Source: Undaria pinnatifida (Eukaryota > Sar > Phaeophyceae > Laminariales > Alariaceae). From it: a stretch of 64,000 nt of DNA. Of the stretch, positions 1-10,729 are shown piece after piece; within the stretch, counting starts at the first letter, position 1, and each line of letters starts with the position of its first letter. The notes beneath the pieces were generated by a model that had not been told where the DNA came from, searched no databases, and saw nothing but the letters and a program-made list of their open reading frames with translations. Both the position numbers and the translations under genes were made by a program. The stretch covers positions 7,056,476 to 7,120,475 of the forward strand of contig JABAKD010000001.1 of assembly GCA_012845835.1 (NCBI GenBank), given 5' to 3'.

Positions 1-1160
1 CTCGTAAGAAGCCGCCCGCGCTGCATCCGAAAAAGAGACCAGCACCGACGGTGCCAACCCGTCGGTAGCCTCGTTGGACGTTTGGGTTTGCAATATCCCC
101 CTCTGGGAACACCAGTCCTCGGCGCGTTGGGCCTGTAGTGTCCCCCTCAGGGACACCAGAGCTCGGGAGCACGACGCGAGTCCGAACCCACCGTTCCTCG
201 CGGCGTGGCCTCTTCGCTCTTTAGCGTATAATCGCAAGAAAACTGCTCTAACTGCGCCCGAAGGGGCAGGGGCTCTTAGATGTTTCCGCTTGACGAGAGG
301 CGCGATTCTTCTGTAAATTTGGGGGAATAGCGTCTAGCTGATCAGGTTGGAGGCCGTGGCGTCACCACTGGCCCGTCGCGCAGTGTCGGATGTTCTTCCT
401 GTGCCACTGGGGCAGACGTAGCCTGAAAGACGTGGGTTAGCATGTTGAAAGACGAAGCAGGGTCCGTAGATCCTGTGGGCGTCTTCTTGAGCGGGGCTCG
501 GACAGGTGGCAATAATGGTTTTACCCGAGAAGGCCCTGTTCCGTTGGGCGTCTTGGAGAAGGGAGACAAGGTAGCTAATCCTTTCGACTCCTCTTTGATG
601 GAAAAAAGGACGGAGCACCCGCTGTTATCGCGAGCAAGCACCGGATCGAGCCTCGCAAAAATCTCGGTGTTTTAGTGTTGCGCTTCCCACGCCTCAAACC
701 GACCGCCACCTCATGGTTAGCAAAAGTGTTTCGAGGGTCGGCCGTCCCACGCTTCAAACCGACCGTCACCGGCTGGTCAGGGAGAACAGGGGATGAACAC
801 GTTCGCGTGAAAAGGCGACGCGCCGTCAACGCAGCTATTTTTTTGCTGCGCGACGCGTGCCTCGAGGGGAGCGCGCAAAGCGCAGGCTCCCGTGCCATGG
901 TTGATCGGGGCGGCGTTTGGAGCGCGTACTCCCAATGCCGAGTTTATGCCGCGGCTGAGGGAAACGTCGCTGGAAGCGCGGTTCTCGTCGCTGAACTCAG
1001 ACCATGGCGGAGGGGAACGTCGCTGGAAGCGCGCGTTCTCGCGGTCGAAAAAAAGAAAAAGTTACCTGGCTGAGGGTGAAACCACGCTCGAAGCGCTAGT
1101 TCCCGCCGCCGGTACTACGCCGTGAGAATCGTCCGCAGACGGCGTAGGAGCACGTGGACT
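1..1160. repeat. GC-rich segment with short imperfect duplications
   Basis: No gene recognised. Two tandem stretches are visible: a roughly 40-bp unit (ccccct..gggaacaccag..ctcgg) repeated at about 80-170, and units sharing gaacgtcgctggaagcgc at about 960-1035. A third motif (ccacgcctcaaaccgaccg) is repeated at about 688 and 748. The short ORFs here lie in several frames on both strands and look like products of high GC content. The base composition resembles the gag-like relic further right, so this could be flanking retroelement debris. Confidence 0.35.
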
Positions 1161-1640
1161 CTTGACAGAGGCAACCTCTGATGCGTTACTGGACAGGCTA
1201 GCAACAGAACACGAGCATCTTCTGAAACTAAAAGCTGTGCCCCCGACAGTGTTGTCAACGGTGCCGTACCGCCGCCGAGCTGTCGATTGCCGGTACGGAA
1301 TGTGCCAGGCTGGCGCGCATGGGTATTTCCGCCCGGGTTGGGGGCATCTCCAAAGCGCTTCCGAGGAGCAGGAGCGGGGCCAGAAGAGGCGGGCGAGCGC
1401 AGGATACCACCATGGTAATCCGAAGTGTATGTGGTATCGTTGTGACAGTTTACCTGGCCCTGATCCTGGTGGTACCCTCGTGATTGGCCTGAAAGATGGC
1501 GACGATTTTTCTTGTAGTTGTTCGGGCGAGAAGATTTGTCGTCTTGGCGGTAGCAAACCATGCGCGTTTGTCAACGTCGGTGTGCGTCATCGTCGTGAAG
1601 TTGGCCAAGTTCAGGGTTCAAGCAGCCACTCGCAGTGATG
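1062..1640. other. Overlapping open frames on both strands, unresolved
   Basis: A 158-codon + frame (1162-1638) and 170- and 148-codon minus frames (1062-1574, 1115-1561) overlap. None shows a domain I recognise. The minus frame is Arg/Ser/Pro-rich like the gag-like relic at 2.4-3.7 kb, so it could be a downstream part of that element, but no CCHC zinc knuckle is visible. Because all frames are open in GC-rich sequence, openness alone is not evidence of coding. Confidence 0.2.
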
Positions 1641-2421
1641 AAAGGATGCCTACAATGCTTGAAGGAATGGTTGTCTCCGCGGAAGTTGAGGCAAAGCCCC
1701 CCGTTTTCTCGGAGGGCGTCAGCGCGAGGTGAAAGGAGGCCGCTCCAAAGGGGAGGGTCGTCTGTCTTAAACGAGGCATTAACGGCGAAATATTATGCAT
1801 AATGATGCTTATTTAGTGGGCAGGTCGATGTGTGGTCAAGCCAAGGGTCAGATAAATCATCGATGGGCATTGCAGTTGAATGATGGCTCGATCCTGTCGG
1901 CCACGACAGTGACTGGGACGGCACTCGGCCCTGGCCGCGCCCATGATCGTCGGGCCGGAGTCTCGACAGGGCGGATGACCGCGCTCTCGTCGAAGAAACA
2001 GGGAGAGAAAAAAATGTTTCGCCGTTGACGGCAGGTGTCTTATTGTGCGGTTAGTCACTAAACGTCAGCCACATAGCATCCAACGAGGAAACTGGCCGCG
2101 GGTCCTTTGCCTTCGAACCACGGTACGACGCAGGCAGGAGCGCCGGAAATTGCTCATTCGCCGCCACCCGAACCACCTAACACCACATCAGTCCCCGGAG
2201 ACAAAACACGCTCACTCCCCGTAGCGGTCGGCACAAGTACGTGAAACTCCCGACTGAAATCTGAAAAAAGGCATGCCGTTACACATTTCAAAAGTATGCA
2301 ACTTAGTGTAGCCCTCCTCGGTGTCACCCCCGTCGAGTGCGTCATCAACAGACGCAACACGAGGGTGAAAGCCTGAGGCCCAGATGCTCCTTCTGCCATG
2401 GCTCTTGACAACTCTTGCCTG

Positions 2422-3690
2422 CTACCACGGCCACCTCGCTGTGGTCCGTGCTCGAGGACGAAGACGAGCGGGAGAAGGTTGACGAGCTGTCCCACGCTGA
2501 ACGTCCTCTCGCGCCATTCCCCCGCCCTCCGTTGCCTCCGCTAGAGCTGCGGCCAACTGCCCCGGTTGTTGGACCGAAGTTTCCCCCTCGGCGGCGCCCT
2601 CAGCCACACCAGCACCCGATGCGCTGTCTTCCCCGCGGCGGTGGTGGTGGTCGCCACCCCCACCATTTTTGCCGCCACACCCACGGTTGCGGTCCCCGCG
2701 GTCGCGACGGTCGCTGCGTCGCTGTTTCCCTCGGTTTCGTTCCGCCAATTTTTCCTCCGGGGTTCGGCCAAACGACAGGGTCGGGGTCCTCGTCATAGGC
2801 TATCAGCAGGGCCTTAACGAGGGCAAGGGTCGGGGCGGCTCTCGTCTGTCCGGCATAGGGGCGTACAATCCATGCGAGTCCAGGCCGCTTCCACTGAAAG
2901 GGCGTCCACTTGCCACGAGGCCGGCCTCTTTGACGTGAGGAGGGTGGAGGCCGTTTCCACCACCGCGGTTGCCAACGCTGAGGAGAAGTCTGCCCTCGGT
3001 GCAGACGCCATGCACGCGACGATGCCCTTGAAGAAGGCGTCGTTCCCGGGTCGTGGTCGCTGGGGCGCGACACCCTGCGGGCGTGACGAAGGCGAGGGGG
3101 CCGCGGTAGCTCCCGCCGCAGCCGACGCAACTGATTGGGCGAGGGCTTGTTGCGCCCTCTTCGCTACCAGGTACGCTCCAGCGCAGCGGTCTTCGCCTGC
3201 TCGATGTCTTCGTCAAACCGACGTCGTCGTGCTATCGTCTGATTGGCGTCGAGCGCTTCCTGCGCCCACGCCGCCGCATATGCCAAGTCCAAGGGGCCGG
3301 CATGGGCGCCCCGGTCCCGGGAGGTCTGAGGTTGGCGCTCTGTCGAGCGCGGAGAGCCCAGGTGGCGGCGGTAGTTCCCTGTCGAGCGCGTGGGGGGGAA
3401 GCTGGTGGCGCTCTCCCGGGGCTGGCGAGAGCTGGCATCGAGACGTCCCCGAGTCCGGTGGACGTTGGTCCGTCTTCTTCTCTGCGCGAACCGGCGAGTC
3501 GAACCTCTTGGTTGGTGGGTCCGGGTGGAGGTATGGTGCTTCGTCTTCTGGCTCGTCACCGGAACCCGCCTCCGGCGGTTCCCCTTGTCTCGAGTCGCAA
3601 GATCGCGAGCGAGCTCTCCCTGTCTCGTGGGCATCCAGGTTGGGGTGCGTGAGAGACCTCAGCCTGCCCCGGGTAGCCCACTTCCTCACT
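2422..3690 (-). pseudogene. Frameshifted gag-like retroelement relic
   Basis: Read on the minus strand, protein-like sequence continues through three frames. First comes a Pro/Arg-rich start (from about 3690), then a helical stretch containing YAAAWAQEALDANQTIARRR and DEDIEQAKTAALERT (about 3164-3290). A stop follows, and the next frame carries QQALAQSVASAAAGA and FSSALATAVVETASTLL (about 2814-3160). A third frame gives TLALVKALLIAYDEDPDP, and the last a basic stretch, EKLAERNRGKQRRSDRRDRG (2422-2796). The order helix-rich then Arg-rich resembles a gag nucleocapsid architecture. No zinc knuckle, protease or LTR is visible nearby. The + strand holds a 281-codon shadow (2872-3717). Gag is inferred from composition only; a decayed host gene is the alternative. 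Confidence 0.4.
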
Positions 3691-3789
3691 GGTAGACATG
3701 TTGCTTTCTGTCTGTAGGGAGGGCTGTGGAAAGATAGGGTTTGGGGGAAGATGGCGGGATGGAAACGACGCGTAAAGAAGCTATGGATG

Positions 3790-4860
3790 CAGCTATATTA
3801 TTGCGGTGTCCCTGCAGCAAGTAGCGGCATATCTGTGTTTCAAGCGAACAGCAAGATATGGGCCTCGACTCCGTCCAGCATCAGTGATGGTAGCGGCCAC
3901 GCCAACTAGCCGCGTACAAGGAGGACAGCGGGAAGAAGGGTACCATCCACCAAAACCGCAACGCAAGAGCAGCGCCCAGTCTGACCGCAGGGTATACGGG
4001 CAACGCCCGAACGAACCGCAGAAAAAGCAGCCAAAGTTGGGCAGCACTGACCCTGACCTCAGTGCAGGAGGTGCAACACAGTAAAGTTATGTCTGCACCC
4101 ATCGCACTCAAACGGGCATAACTTAACCTTGATGGGGGGGGTAGCACAGGAAATCGTCGCCCAAACCGTCCACGCCCATCGCACCAAAACAGGCAGCATT
4201 TAACCCAGGTGCAGTGTAGTGGGGTAGCACAGTGATGGGTCGCCCAACACGCCGACACTCATCGCACCAGAACAGGCAGCATTTATCATAGATGTAGTGT
4301 CGGCGGGTAGCACAGTGAAGGGTCGCCCAACACGTCGACACTCGTCGCTCCAAAACAGGCAGCATTTAGCCTAGGTGTAGTGTAGGGGGGTCGCACAGTC
4401 AGTGAAGGGTCACCCAAGACGCCTACACTCATCGCCCCAAAACAGGCACCATTTAGCCTAGGTGCAATGTAGGGGGGTAGCACAGTGAAGGGTCGCCCAA
4501 CACACCGACACTCGTCGCACCAAAACAGGCAGCATTTGCCTAGGTGTAGTGTAGGGAGGTAGCACAGTGAAGGGTCGCCCAAGGGGGGGGTAGCAATGTA
4601 GAGGATCGCCTAGCCAACCGCTAAAAAAACGGGCAGCATCTGCCCCAACAGTAATGTAGGAGGCGGTAGCAAAGTAGAGGATCGCGCAGCCAACCGTAGA
4701 AAAAAAACGGTCAGCATCGGCCCCTACAGTAGTGTAGGGCGGGGTAGCACAGTAGAGGATCGCGCGGCCAACCGTAAAATAAAAACGGGCAGCATCTGCC
4801 CCAACAGTAGTGCAGGGGGGGTAGCGCAGTAGAGAGTTGTACATGTGCCAATCAGAGGAC
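3790..4860 (+). repeat. Tandem array, unit about 76-105 bp (GGCAGCATTT)
   Basis: Units are anchored by aacaggcagcattt at about 4189, 4271, 4354, 4441 and 4524, so the spacing is 82-87 bp. Diverged units with aaacgggcagcatctgcc follow at about 4629, 4709 and 4785. Each unit also carries gtagtgtaggggggtagcacagtgaagggtcgccca. The minus-strand ORFs repeating MLPVLxRRVS and CWATLHCAT are translations of this array, not a gene. Confidence 0.85.
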
Positions 4861-4869
4861 AAGGCCAGT

Positions 4870-5345
4870 ACAACGCTTGAACAAAGTAGTTCCCTCACCG
4901 ACCGCACTAAAGGGGAACGGTCGCGCCTACAGTAGCGCTGCTCGCTGCATTATCGTTGCTGTGCCCATAGGTACCGGCAATGCCAACCGCGCAAAGATGG
5001 GCAGCATAACCCCCGGACGAGGTAGTTTCCCCACCGACCGCACTATAGGGGCGCGGTCGCGCCTACAGTAGTGCTGCTCTCTGCATTATCGTTGCTGTGT
5101 CCATAGGTACCAGCCACACGAAGATGGGCAGCATAACCCCCGAACAAGGCAGTTTCCCCACCGTCCGCACTATAGGGGGACGATCGCGCTTACAGTAGTG
5201 CTGATTGCTGTAGTATCGCTGCTGTGTCAACAGGTAACGGCAATTCCAACCGCACCAAGGTGGGTAGTATAGCGTCCGAACAAGGCAGTTCCCGCACCGA
5301 CCGCACTATAGAGGGACGGTCGAGCCTACAGTAGTGCTGATTGCT
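4870..5345 (+). repeat. Tandem array, unit about 127-134 bp
   Basis: Four units are anchored by gaacaaggcagttt-like sequence at about 4881, 5015, 5142 and 5276. Each has ccgaccgcactataggggacggtcgcgcctacagtagtgctg followed by gctgtgtccataggtacc. The array abuts the preceding one and shares gggcagcat with it, so the two probably diverged from one ancestor. Confidence 0.85.
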
Positions 5346-6350
5346 GCAAGATTGCTCCCGTGACCACGGGTGGCGACAACACCAACCGCCTTAAAAAGGG
5401 TAGTACAATACCAAGACCAGCTGTAGAAAAGGTGTGTACGCCCGCAGCCGAATAAAAAGGCTGTTTGTCCCCAAGTACCGCATCAAACGGGCTGATCCCC
5501 ACTTTCAATATTAAAAGCTGGATATCGCAGTATCTCCGCGAACTGTAGTTCACACTCTGTAACGGGCAGTAGCTGTCCTAACATGTGCAGAGAAAAAAAA
5601 AATGCCAGAGCATAGACCCTAGCAGCATCGTGAAGGGCAGCACATGTACCAACAGCAGCAGAAAGGCAGCGTTTGCGCCAAAAGTATAGTGCTCAGCGTC
5701 TCCGCCAACTGTAATCCACATTGCAAAGGACAGTATCCGTCGTGACAGCTGCAAAAAAAAGAAAAATGCAGCATTTATCCTAGCAGCATTGTGGAAGGGC
5801 AGCACATGTACCGGCAGTAGGAAGACGGCCTAATAACGCCTGGACAATTGAAAAGAATTCCGTACCCACACCGACCGCACTATAAAGGGACAGTTGCGTT
5901 GACAGCAGTGCAGAGTGCCGTACTATCGCAGCTGTGCCCACACAGAAAGTGGTATTAGTCCCCGCGTACCCATGAATGGTGGAATATAGGGCATCGCACA
6001 CGCCGACAGCCAAAAACCGCCAGCACAGAGTTTCAGCGTTCACTAAATTCAAGTTCTAGTCACGGGGGGGCCAATACGAAAGCAATTCTCGAATCGAACT
6101 TGCAAGGAGCACTCGCACAGCAGCGGAGGGTGTCAGAGCTGCAGTGCTGTAACTGTGAACGCTGGGGCAGTGAAGGGTCGAGCTATGTGGTGGATGGGCA
6201 GGAGCAACGTAGGCGGCTCGGCTTCTGTACAGTGACTTCTACAGCAGAGAATCCGTCGGTATATGGCATGCATTGACAGCGAGCCCATTATGCTGCACTG
6301 CAGTTGGTAGTGCTGCAACCATGATGGTGGTTGAAGCTACGTGACGCAGT
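5345..6350 (+). repeat. Degenerate continuation of the satellite arrays
   Basis: The words gggcagcacatgtacc, aaaaatgcagcatttatcc and ccgaccgcactataaagggacagt recur at irregular spacing (for example about 5630 and 5805, and about 5870), so this is decayed array sequence. No coding segment is supported. Confidence 0.6.
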
Positions 6351-6950
6351 GGAACGCTGTTGATCGCGAAAGATCGGGGAGGGGTCCGAGTTGCGTCAAA
6401 TTAGTAGCAGTACTATTTTCAGCATAAAGGGAGCACAGCAGTTTGTCCGCCGCGCAAGACGGATCGACGTACGAACTGAAACCCATGCGATACCACGTGT
6501 ACTGGAAAATTCGTTAAACGAAAAAGCCCATACATTCCACGAGCACCACATGTTCCTCCCCAGGGAGGACCACAAGGAAGGAGCCCCGACATGAGCTCCT
6601 AGAGCACGGTGCCCGTAGTCCAAGGGGGTTCCTCGAAGGTCGGTCTGGCTCCGCCAGCAAAGGTGTATGCAGGCCGATGGGCTCTCTTAGCAAGCGAAAT
6701 CCCCGTCGATGGTCCTTCGAAGCGCTGATTCCAGTATGCTTGTCCGTGGCGCGTCGTGCACATGCCTCAGCCCCGAAGCGCAAAACAAAAAGTACAGGTC
6801 AACGGGCGATCTTGGGGCTTGTGCTGGCAGCTCGCGGAGATGTGCAGTGCAACATGCTGGCCGAGCGCGGAGCAAACAAGTCTGATGCGCAGGGCTTGGG
6901 CAGTTCCGCTGCGGAGTGGTCTATGCGACACAGCTGGCGGGGAACTGATG
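6350..6950. other. No gene recognised
   Basis: Mixed-composition sequence with short open frames on both strands (up to about 110 codons) and no domain, repeat family or splice-bounded exon I can support. Confidence 0.5.
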
Positions 6951-7160
6951 CGACCAAAAGCCGAGACGAGGAGTGTGCTCCGAAGAGCTGTGTCGTCCGC
7001 ACGTAGTTTGAAGGTGTCGTCCGTGTGGTACGTGCCCGGCGACCAACAGGAGGGACCAAAAGCCGAGACGAGAAGTATGCTCCGAAGAACAGTGTCGTCT
7101 GCACGAAGTTGGAAGGTTTCTTCCGTGTGGTACGTGCCCGGCGACCAAAAGCAGGGGCCC
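6950..7160 (+). repeat. Tandem duplication, unit about 102 bp
   Basis: Two full units and the start of a third: gcgaccaa..agccgagacgag..agtatgctccgaagaacagtgtcgtc..cacg.agtt.gaaggt, ending gtgtggtacgtgcccg. The unit is a multiple of three, so several frames appear to hold repeated peptides. Confidence 0.85.
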
Positions 7161-7229
7161 CTGCCATCTCACTGATGTTGTGGTCGTCGTTGTAGGAGGA
7201 AGGGTGCTCCTTCCGTTGAGAAGACACCC

Positions 7230-7435
7230 ATGAAGGAACAGGGGTTGTGGGCTCGATGGAAAGCAAAAGCAAAATCGCTACGAAAAAAATATCGGAGAGA
7301 TTGGAGGAACGCTGCCACAATAGCAAGTCAAGATCAAGACGACGCCATTTGTAAGGTTATTGGTTGGAGATACAGAGTGCCCCCAGCAGGTCTGCCAATT
7401 GAGCAGGTCCTCAGAGAGAACGACCTAGTGAAAGG
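7230..7435 (+). CDS. Candidate coding exon, unknown function
   Basis: An open frame starts at ATG 7230 and reads a basic N-terminus (WARWKAKAKSLRKKYRRDW) followed by a balanced segment (QDQDDAICKVIGWRYRVPPA, LPIEQVLRENDLVKG). It ends at a good donor, gtgaaag|gtaacc, near 7435. The composition is protein-like and the segment is neither repetitive nor GC-extreme. No downstream exon was found, because the next sequence is a poly-G tract. Function not recognised. Confidence 0.4.
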
Positions 7436-7626
7436 TAACCAGGTAGACGTACGTACGTACACCTATTTTTTAAACACATAAACCGCTCCAATATCGATCC
7501 TGGCAGGGCAACGTTTGCACCGCAAGACACACGACATAGCCGTGGGCGTGGAAGTGGCAATGACGCTCAAACGGTCCCTTTCCCTTGCCCCGGATTGGCG
7601 TGGGAGTGGGTATTTGTTCGTATCAA

Positions 7627-7662
<36 letters not shown>
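7627..7662 (+). repeat. Poly-G tract, 36 bp
   Basis: Uninterrupted run of 36 G on the + strand. It can form G-quadruplexes, and its length is likely to be polymorphic or uncertain in the assembly. Confidence 0.95.
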
Positions 7663-7663
<1 letters not shown>

Positions 7664-8540
7664 GCACGGGCAAGGAATACCTCGATTCGCGCACACGCTA
7701 ACCACGTCTACGCCGATGAAAAGTGTGACGGAAGCTTTCTCACGAATTATGCTTGCGCCGTCACGCCTTGCGCGCTTTGCTGCCGCTGTTCAGGTGGCTT
7801 CAATTGTTGAAAGACTTAGACGCATGCCAAAACGAAGATTGTTGAAAGGGGTCTGACCCTGTGGAGGCCGCGGCCAAGAAACACCGCAGCCTCCGGTCAC
7901 AAAACGGCGGAAGAGGTTCGTTGTTGATGTCGAAGCCTCCACGCCTAGCGCACGTAATATTTGTTCGCATTGCCTGGATCCGGTTGCCCCGGTGGTCTAG
8001 TGTTTTCCCTCGAACACTACTAGCGTTGGCCCTTGAGTCCGATTCCCACACCTTGGTGAGATTTTGCCTTTGTTTGTAAACATGAACAAAAAAAAGGATC
8101 AACCGCTGAGAGCGCTAGCAGCGTTGGCAGGAACAATTCGCACGCGAGTCGACGAGGGACGAAAATGCTGAATTCTTCTCGCGGTGAAATGAAGGCACGT
8201 ACCGTAGTGGGGAGGGGGAAGGAGGGCCCGCTATGTGACCCCTGATCTGAGTTACTACTGGGAGGGAGTGCGAGAGTAATGTAACGATAATAATTGGGGT
8301 GAGGATAAAAACCGAAAACTAAATTCCTCGTGCTGTTCTTGGCGGGTGAGCCAACGGACAGTGCTGGGTGCATGGGGTTGGGCGTGTTTTGTTATGCGAT
8401 GAGATTTGTGTGGGTTTGTTAGTAGAAACCCAGTGCTTCGGCTGGTGGGAGGTAGATCTTTCAGCACTCTCTGCGCACACGTTGGAAGGGGAATGGAGAG
8501 AGAGGGGTAAGGGGCGAGCCAGAGTTACGAGGGGCGGGGA

Positions 8541-8760
8541 TTGGGAGGCAGGGGGGGGGGGGGGGCAGGAAGTCGTCGGCATGAGCGGGTGACGTTCCCT
8601 GCTTTGAATGCTATTATGTTGCTGCCGCTTTGAAGGAGTGGAAAATGGCCGGCTGGTGTTGTCTTCTCTATTCGCCGTCGCCCAGGTGTCGTGGTGGATG
8701 TGGGTTGGGGGGAAGGGAGGAGGGGGGGGGGGAAGGGGGCGTCCTGGGGGGGGGGGCTAA
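8541..8760 (+). repeat. Cluster of interrupted G runs
   Basis: Runs of 9-15 G at about 8551-8565, 8722-8732 and 8746-8757 lie beside a short telomeric tract at 8786. Confidence 0.8.
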
Positions 8761-8785
8761 TACTCATGAGCGTGTGGCTTTCCTA

Positions 8786-8806
8786 AACCTAACCCTAACC
8801 CTAGCC
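8786..8806 (-). repeat. Short interstitial telomeric repeat
   Basis: cctaaacctaaccctaaccc is about three units of CCCTAA (TTAGGG on the minus strand). It joins the end of the minus-strand ORF at 8801, which terminates in the tag of ccctagccccc. Confidence 0.8.
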
Positions 8807-9085
8807 CCCTTGAGACGTATCCACCGTCTCGACGGTTTCGACCCTCCCTGCCGGGACCGAGGAGGCGTTCATCGTGCCCCCTTGAAACGAGTCCATTTTC
8901 TCGACTGTCTCGTCGCCAGCATCGTCGGCGGCAGGTGTCTCCCGTGAGCGTTCCCGCAATAACGCGTGCAGATCAAACCCCCACGTCACGTCGAGGGCGG
9001 TCAGGCGACCGAGATCTTCGTCCTGCTCGTCCATCACCCCCCACACACCTCGACTTGACGTGCTCTCGTCGTTGGCCTCGGACCC
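8801..9085 (-). CDS. Candidate acidic coding segment, unknown
   Basis: The minus-strand frame reads GVMDEQDEDLGRLTALDVTW, GFDLHALLRERSRETPAADD, AGDETVEKMDSF and VETVETVDTSQGG. The acidic, protein-like composition extends upstream of the first Met (EEGSEANDESTSSRG) to a stop near 9090. Its 3' end includes a roughly 70-bp imperfect tandem duplication (tcgacggtttcgaccct / tcgactgtctcgtcgcc) and stops exactly at the telomeric tract, so the reading frame may be truncated by the event that put TTAGGG repeats here. Confidence 0.35.
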   Translation of the reverse strand, partial: GSEANDESTSSRGVWGVMDEQDEDLGRLTALDVTWGFDLHALLRERSRETPAADDAGDETVEKMDSFQGGTMNASSVPAGRVETVETVDTSQGG

Positions 9086-9534
9086 CTCCTCTTACAGGGA
9101 GTCATGCATCTGGGCAGGTACAGGTGGTGCAGGCGACACGCGTTGCCAGGTGACATGACGCGTGATAAGCAGAGTACGATATTTGGTCAGCACTCGTACG
9201 GCGTCTCGGGGTGGCTAGTCGCAGGGCCTAGGTAAGACCATTCCTGTGCAATCGCCTGGGACTTGTTTTACCTCTTCACCTTGCAGTAGCCAGGCTTGAG
9301 GAAAGGTAAAACCAATACCGGGGGAGGTTTACCGTACCACGTCTCGTACGGTGACTTGTTTGCGAGTCCGCTAATTGACTCCCACTGACTTCACAGGAGT
9401 TCCCCGGAGCTCTCCCCTTGCCACGCACTACCGTCGTACTCAGGGAAATATTATCATAACCATTCACGTCTCCAGCGCGCACGCTCGCATAGACGCGATT
9501 CGCATTTTTCTTTACCCGGAAAAAGTGCAAATAT

Positions 9535-9590
9535 GAAGTCGGTGGGATTCGAACCCACGAGAAATATTTTGTTAGTTATATAGTGGACAG
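9535..9590 (-). pseudogene. tRNA 3'-half-like sequence
   Basis: On the minus strand a perfect T-arm (GTGGG, loop TTCGAAT, CCCAC) is followed by CGACTTC, as in the 3' acceptor strand of a tRNA. Upstream comes an anticodon-arm-like TATAACTAACAAAATATT. No A-box or matching 5' acceptor strand precedes it, so this is a tRNA-derived relic or a SINE head rather than a working tRNA. Confidence 0.45.
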
Positions 9591-9624
9591 AGGAGAGAAG
9601 GAGCAGAAAGCGGAGATCCCTGTT

Positions 9625-9722
9625 ACGAAGTCGGTGAGAGTCAATTGGCGGACTCGCAAACATATGTTTTGCTGGTTATATGGCCCTACCCATTAGCCCA
9701 CGTAGTCACGTCACTACGTGGT
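9625..9722 (-). pseudogene. Degenerate tRNA-like sequence with A-box
   Basis: On the minus strand an A-box-like TGGGCTAATGGGTAGGGC (about 9690) is followed by TATAACCAGCAAAACATA, a weak T-arm (GAGTC..GACTC) and CACCGACTTC. The 3' part is a diverged copy of the relic at 9535-9590. Acceptor pairing is poor, so it is probably inactive. Confidence 0.4.
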
Positions 9723-9775
9723 TCAGTGGGTAGTGCTACAACCAACACATAGTAAAGGTACTTCCCTTGTTTTAG
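9712..9775 (+). pseudogene. tRNA 5'-half-like sequence, divergent
   Basis: The + strand reads TGGTTCAGTGGGTAG, a good A-box/D-arm match, then an AAC-containing stretch. It starts inside the palindrome cacgtagtcacgtcactacgtg shared with the minus-strand tRNA-like element, so the two lie head to head. No T-arm follows. Confidence 0.35.
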
Positions 9776-9900
9776 AACTATTGCGTAGAAAATGCTCGTC
9801 GGGTTGCGCAACCGAATGCCTTCCAGAAGTCGTCTTCCGGTGTTGGGATATCGCTTGAGCTCCTCTGGTTAGGAGCGCAGAAACTTCTGCGTTAACAACG
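9775..9900 (+). mobile_element. Family E fragment
   Basis: Matches the E interior: aaaatgctcgtcgggttgcgcaaccgaatgcc and gatatcgcttgagctcctctggttaggagcgcagaaacttctg. Both TIRs are missing. Confidence 0.6.
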
Positions 9901-10176
9901 CTTACCACGAGCTGATTCAAGTAGCCGCACCTCAGAATATAAATGCGCCATGCGAACGAAGCTGTCATCCATGTGTCACACGAAAGTACACTCGCACAAC
10001 TTTCATAAGTCCGCTTCACAAGTGATTCGGAGTACGATGTAGCTCATTCTTCATGCGTCTCCGCCGAGAGCCTACAACGGCGCTTCGCGCTTGGTGCACG
10101 CGATGCCTGTCTGTCTGATGGTTGGTGAAAACCCGACGTGCTCCGTCCCGGCATCGGAGGGGTGCGAGGGTCTATG

Positions 10177-10722
10177 GACGCGTGCTACGATAGAAGTGCA
10201 CCAGTTTTTTTTCTGAGGTTTCCTCAGTTGGGAGCTTAAGACCTCTCCCGAAAACTGATTTCTGGAGAAAAATCAAACTGCTACCGGATGACAAATCCCA
10301 TGGCCTAGGGGACCCAATGAGAATCATGCGCAAAACAAAAAAATGCCTGTTTCCGACGATTTTGGGTTAAGTAACCCCGTCATTCAGAAACAATATTGAT
10401 GTCATCCCACCATATAGGGGTTGCATTTTTTGCGCCAACAAAAAAAACGTCCCTGTGGGCCAATTGAGAGCTCCTCGTGTGTGAGAAACTACCGCCGGTT
10501 GGTGTAAAGCAATTTCACTAACTTAACGAGTACGTATTATTTTAGGACTGAAGAGGCATAGAAGCTTGCTCGGGATGTGCGAACGAATGCCTTCGAAGTC
10601 ATGTAGTATCGGGTAAGATATTGAGCTCCTCGTGTGAGAACTTCAGGCACTGGTGATGCTGCACCCCTACCTGTGGGATGGGTCATGAGACGAAAACTCC
10701 TACCTCTATCGCACCACGCGTC
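10177..10722. mobile_element. Family C MITE split by a family E MITE
   Basis: The left end GACGCGTGCTACGATAGAAG and C interior (ctgaggtttcctcag, gggagcttaagacctctccc, atcccatggcctagg, cgacgattttgggttaag) run to about 10400. The C right end (gagacgaaaactcctacctctatcgc..cacgcgtc) resumes at about 10685. The 280 bp between are family E, so E inserted after C. Confidence 0.8.
10401..10684. mobile_element. Family E MITE, complete, nested in family C
   Basis: The ends are inverted: catcccaccatataggggttgca at left and gctgcacccctacctgtgggatg at right. The interior has aattgagagctcctcgtgtgtgagaaact, cgaacgaatgccttcgaagtcatg and a second gagctcctcgtgtgagaacttc. It is non-coding; the class is not assigned. 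Confidence 0.75.
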
Positions 10723-10729
10723 TGCATGG

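Noticed and set aside
2872-3717. 281-codon + strand ORF as a real gene
   Set aside because: Composition is Gly/Ser/Arg-rich without domain features, while the minus strand over the same bases gives better protein-like helices.
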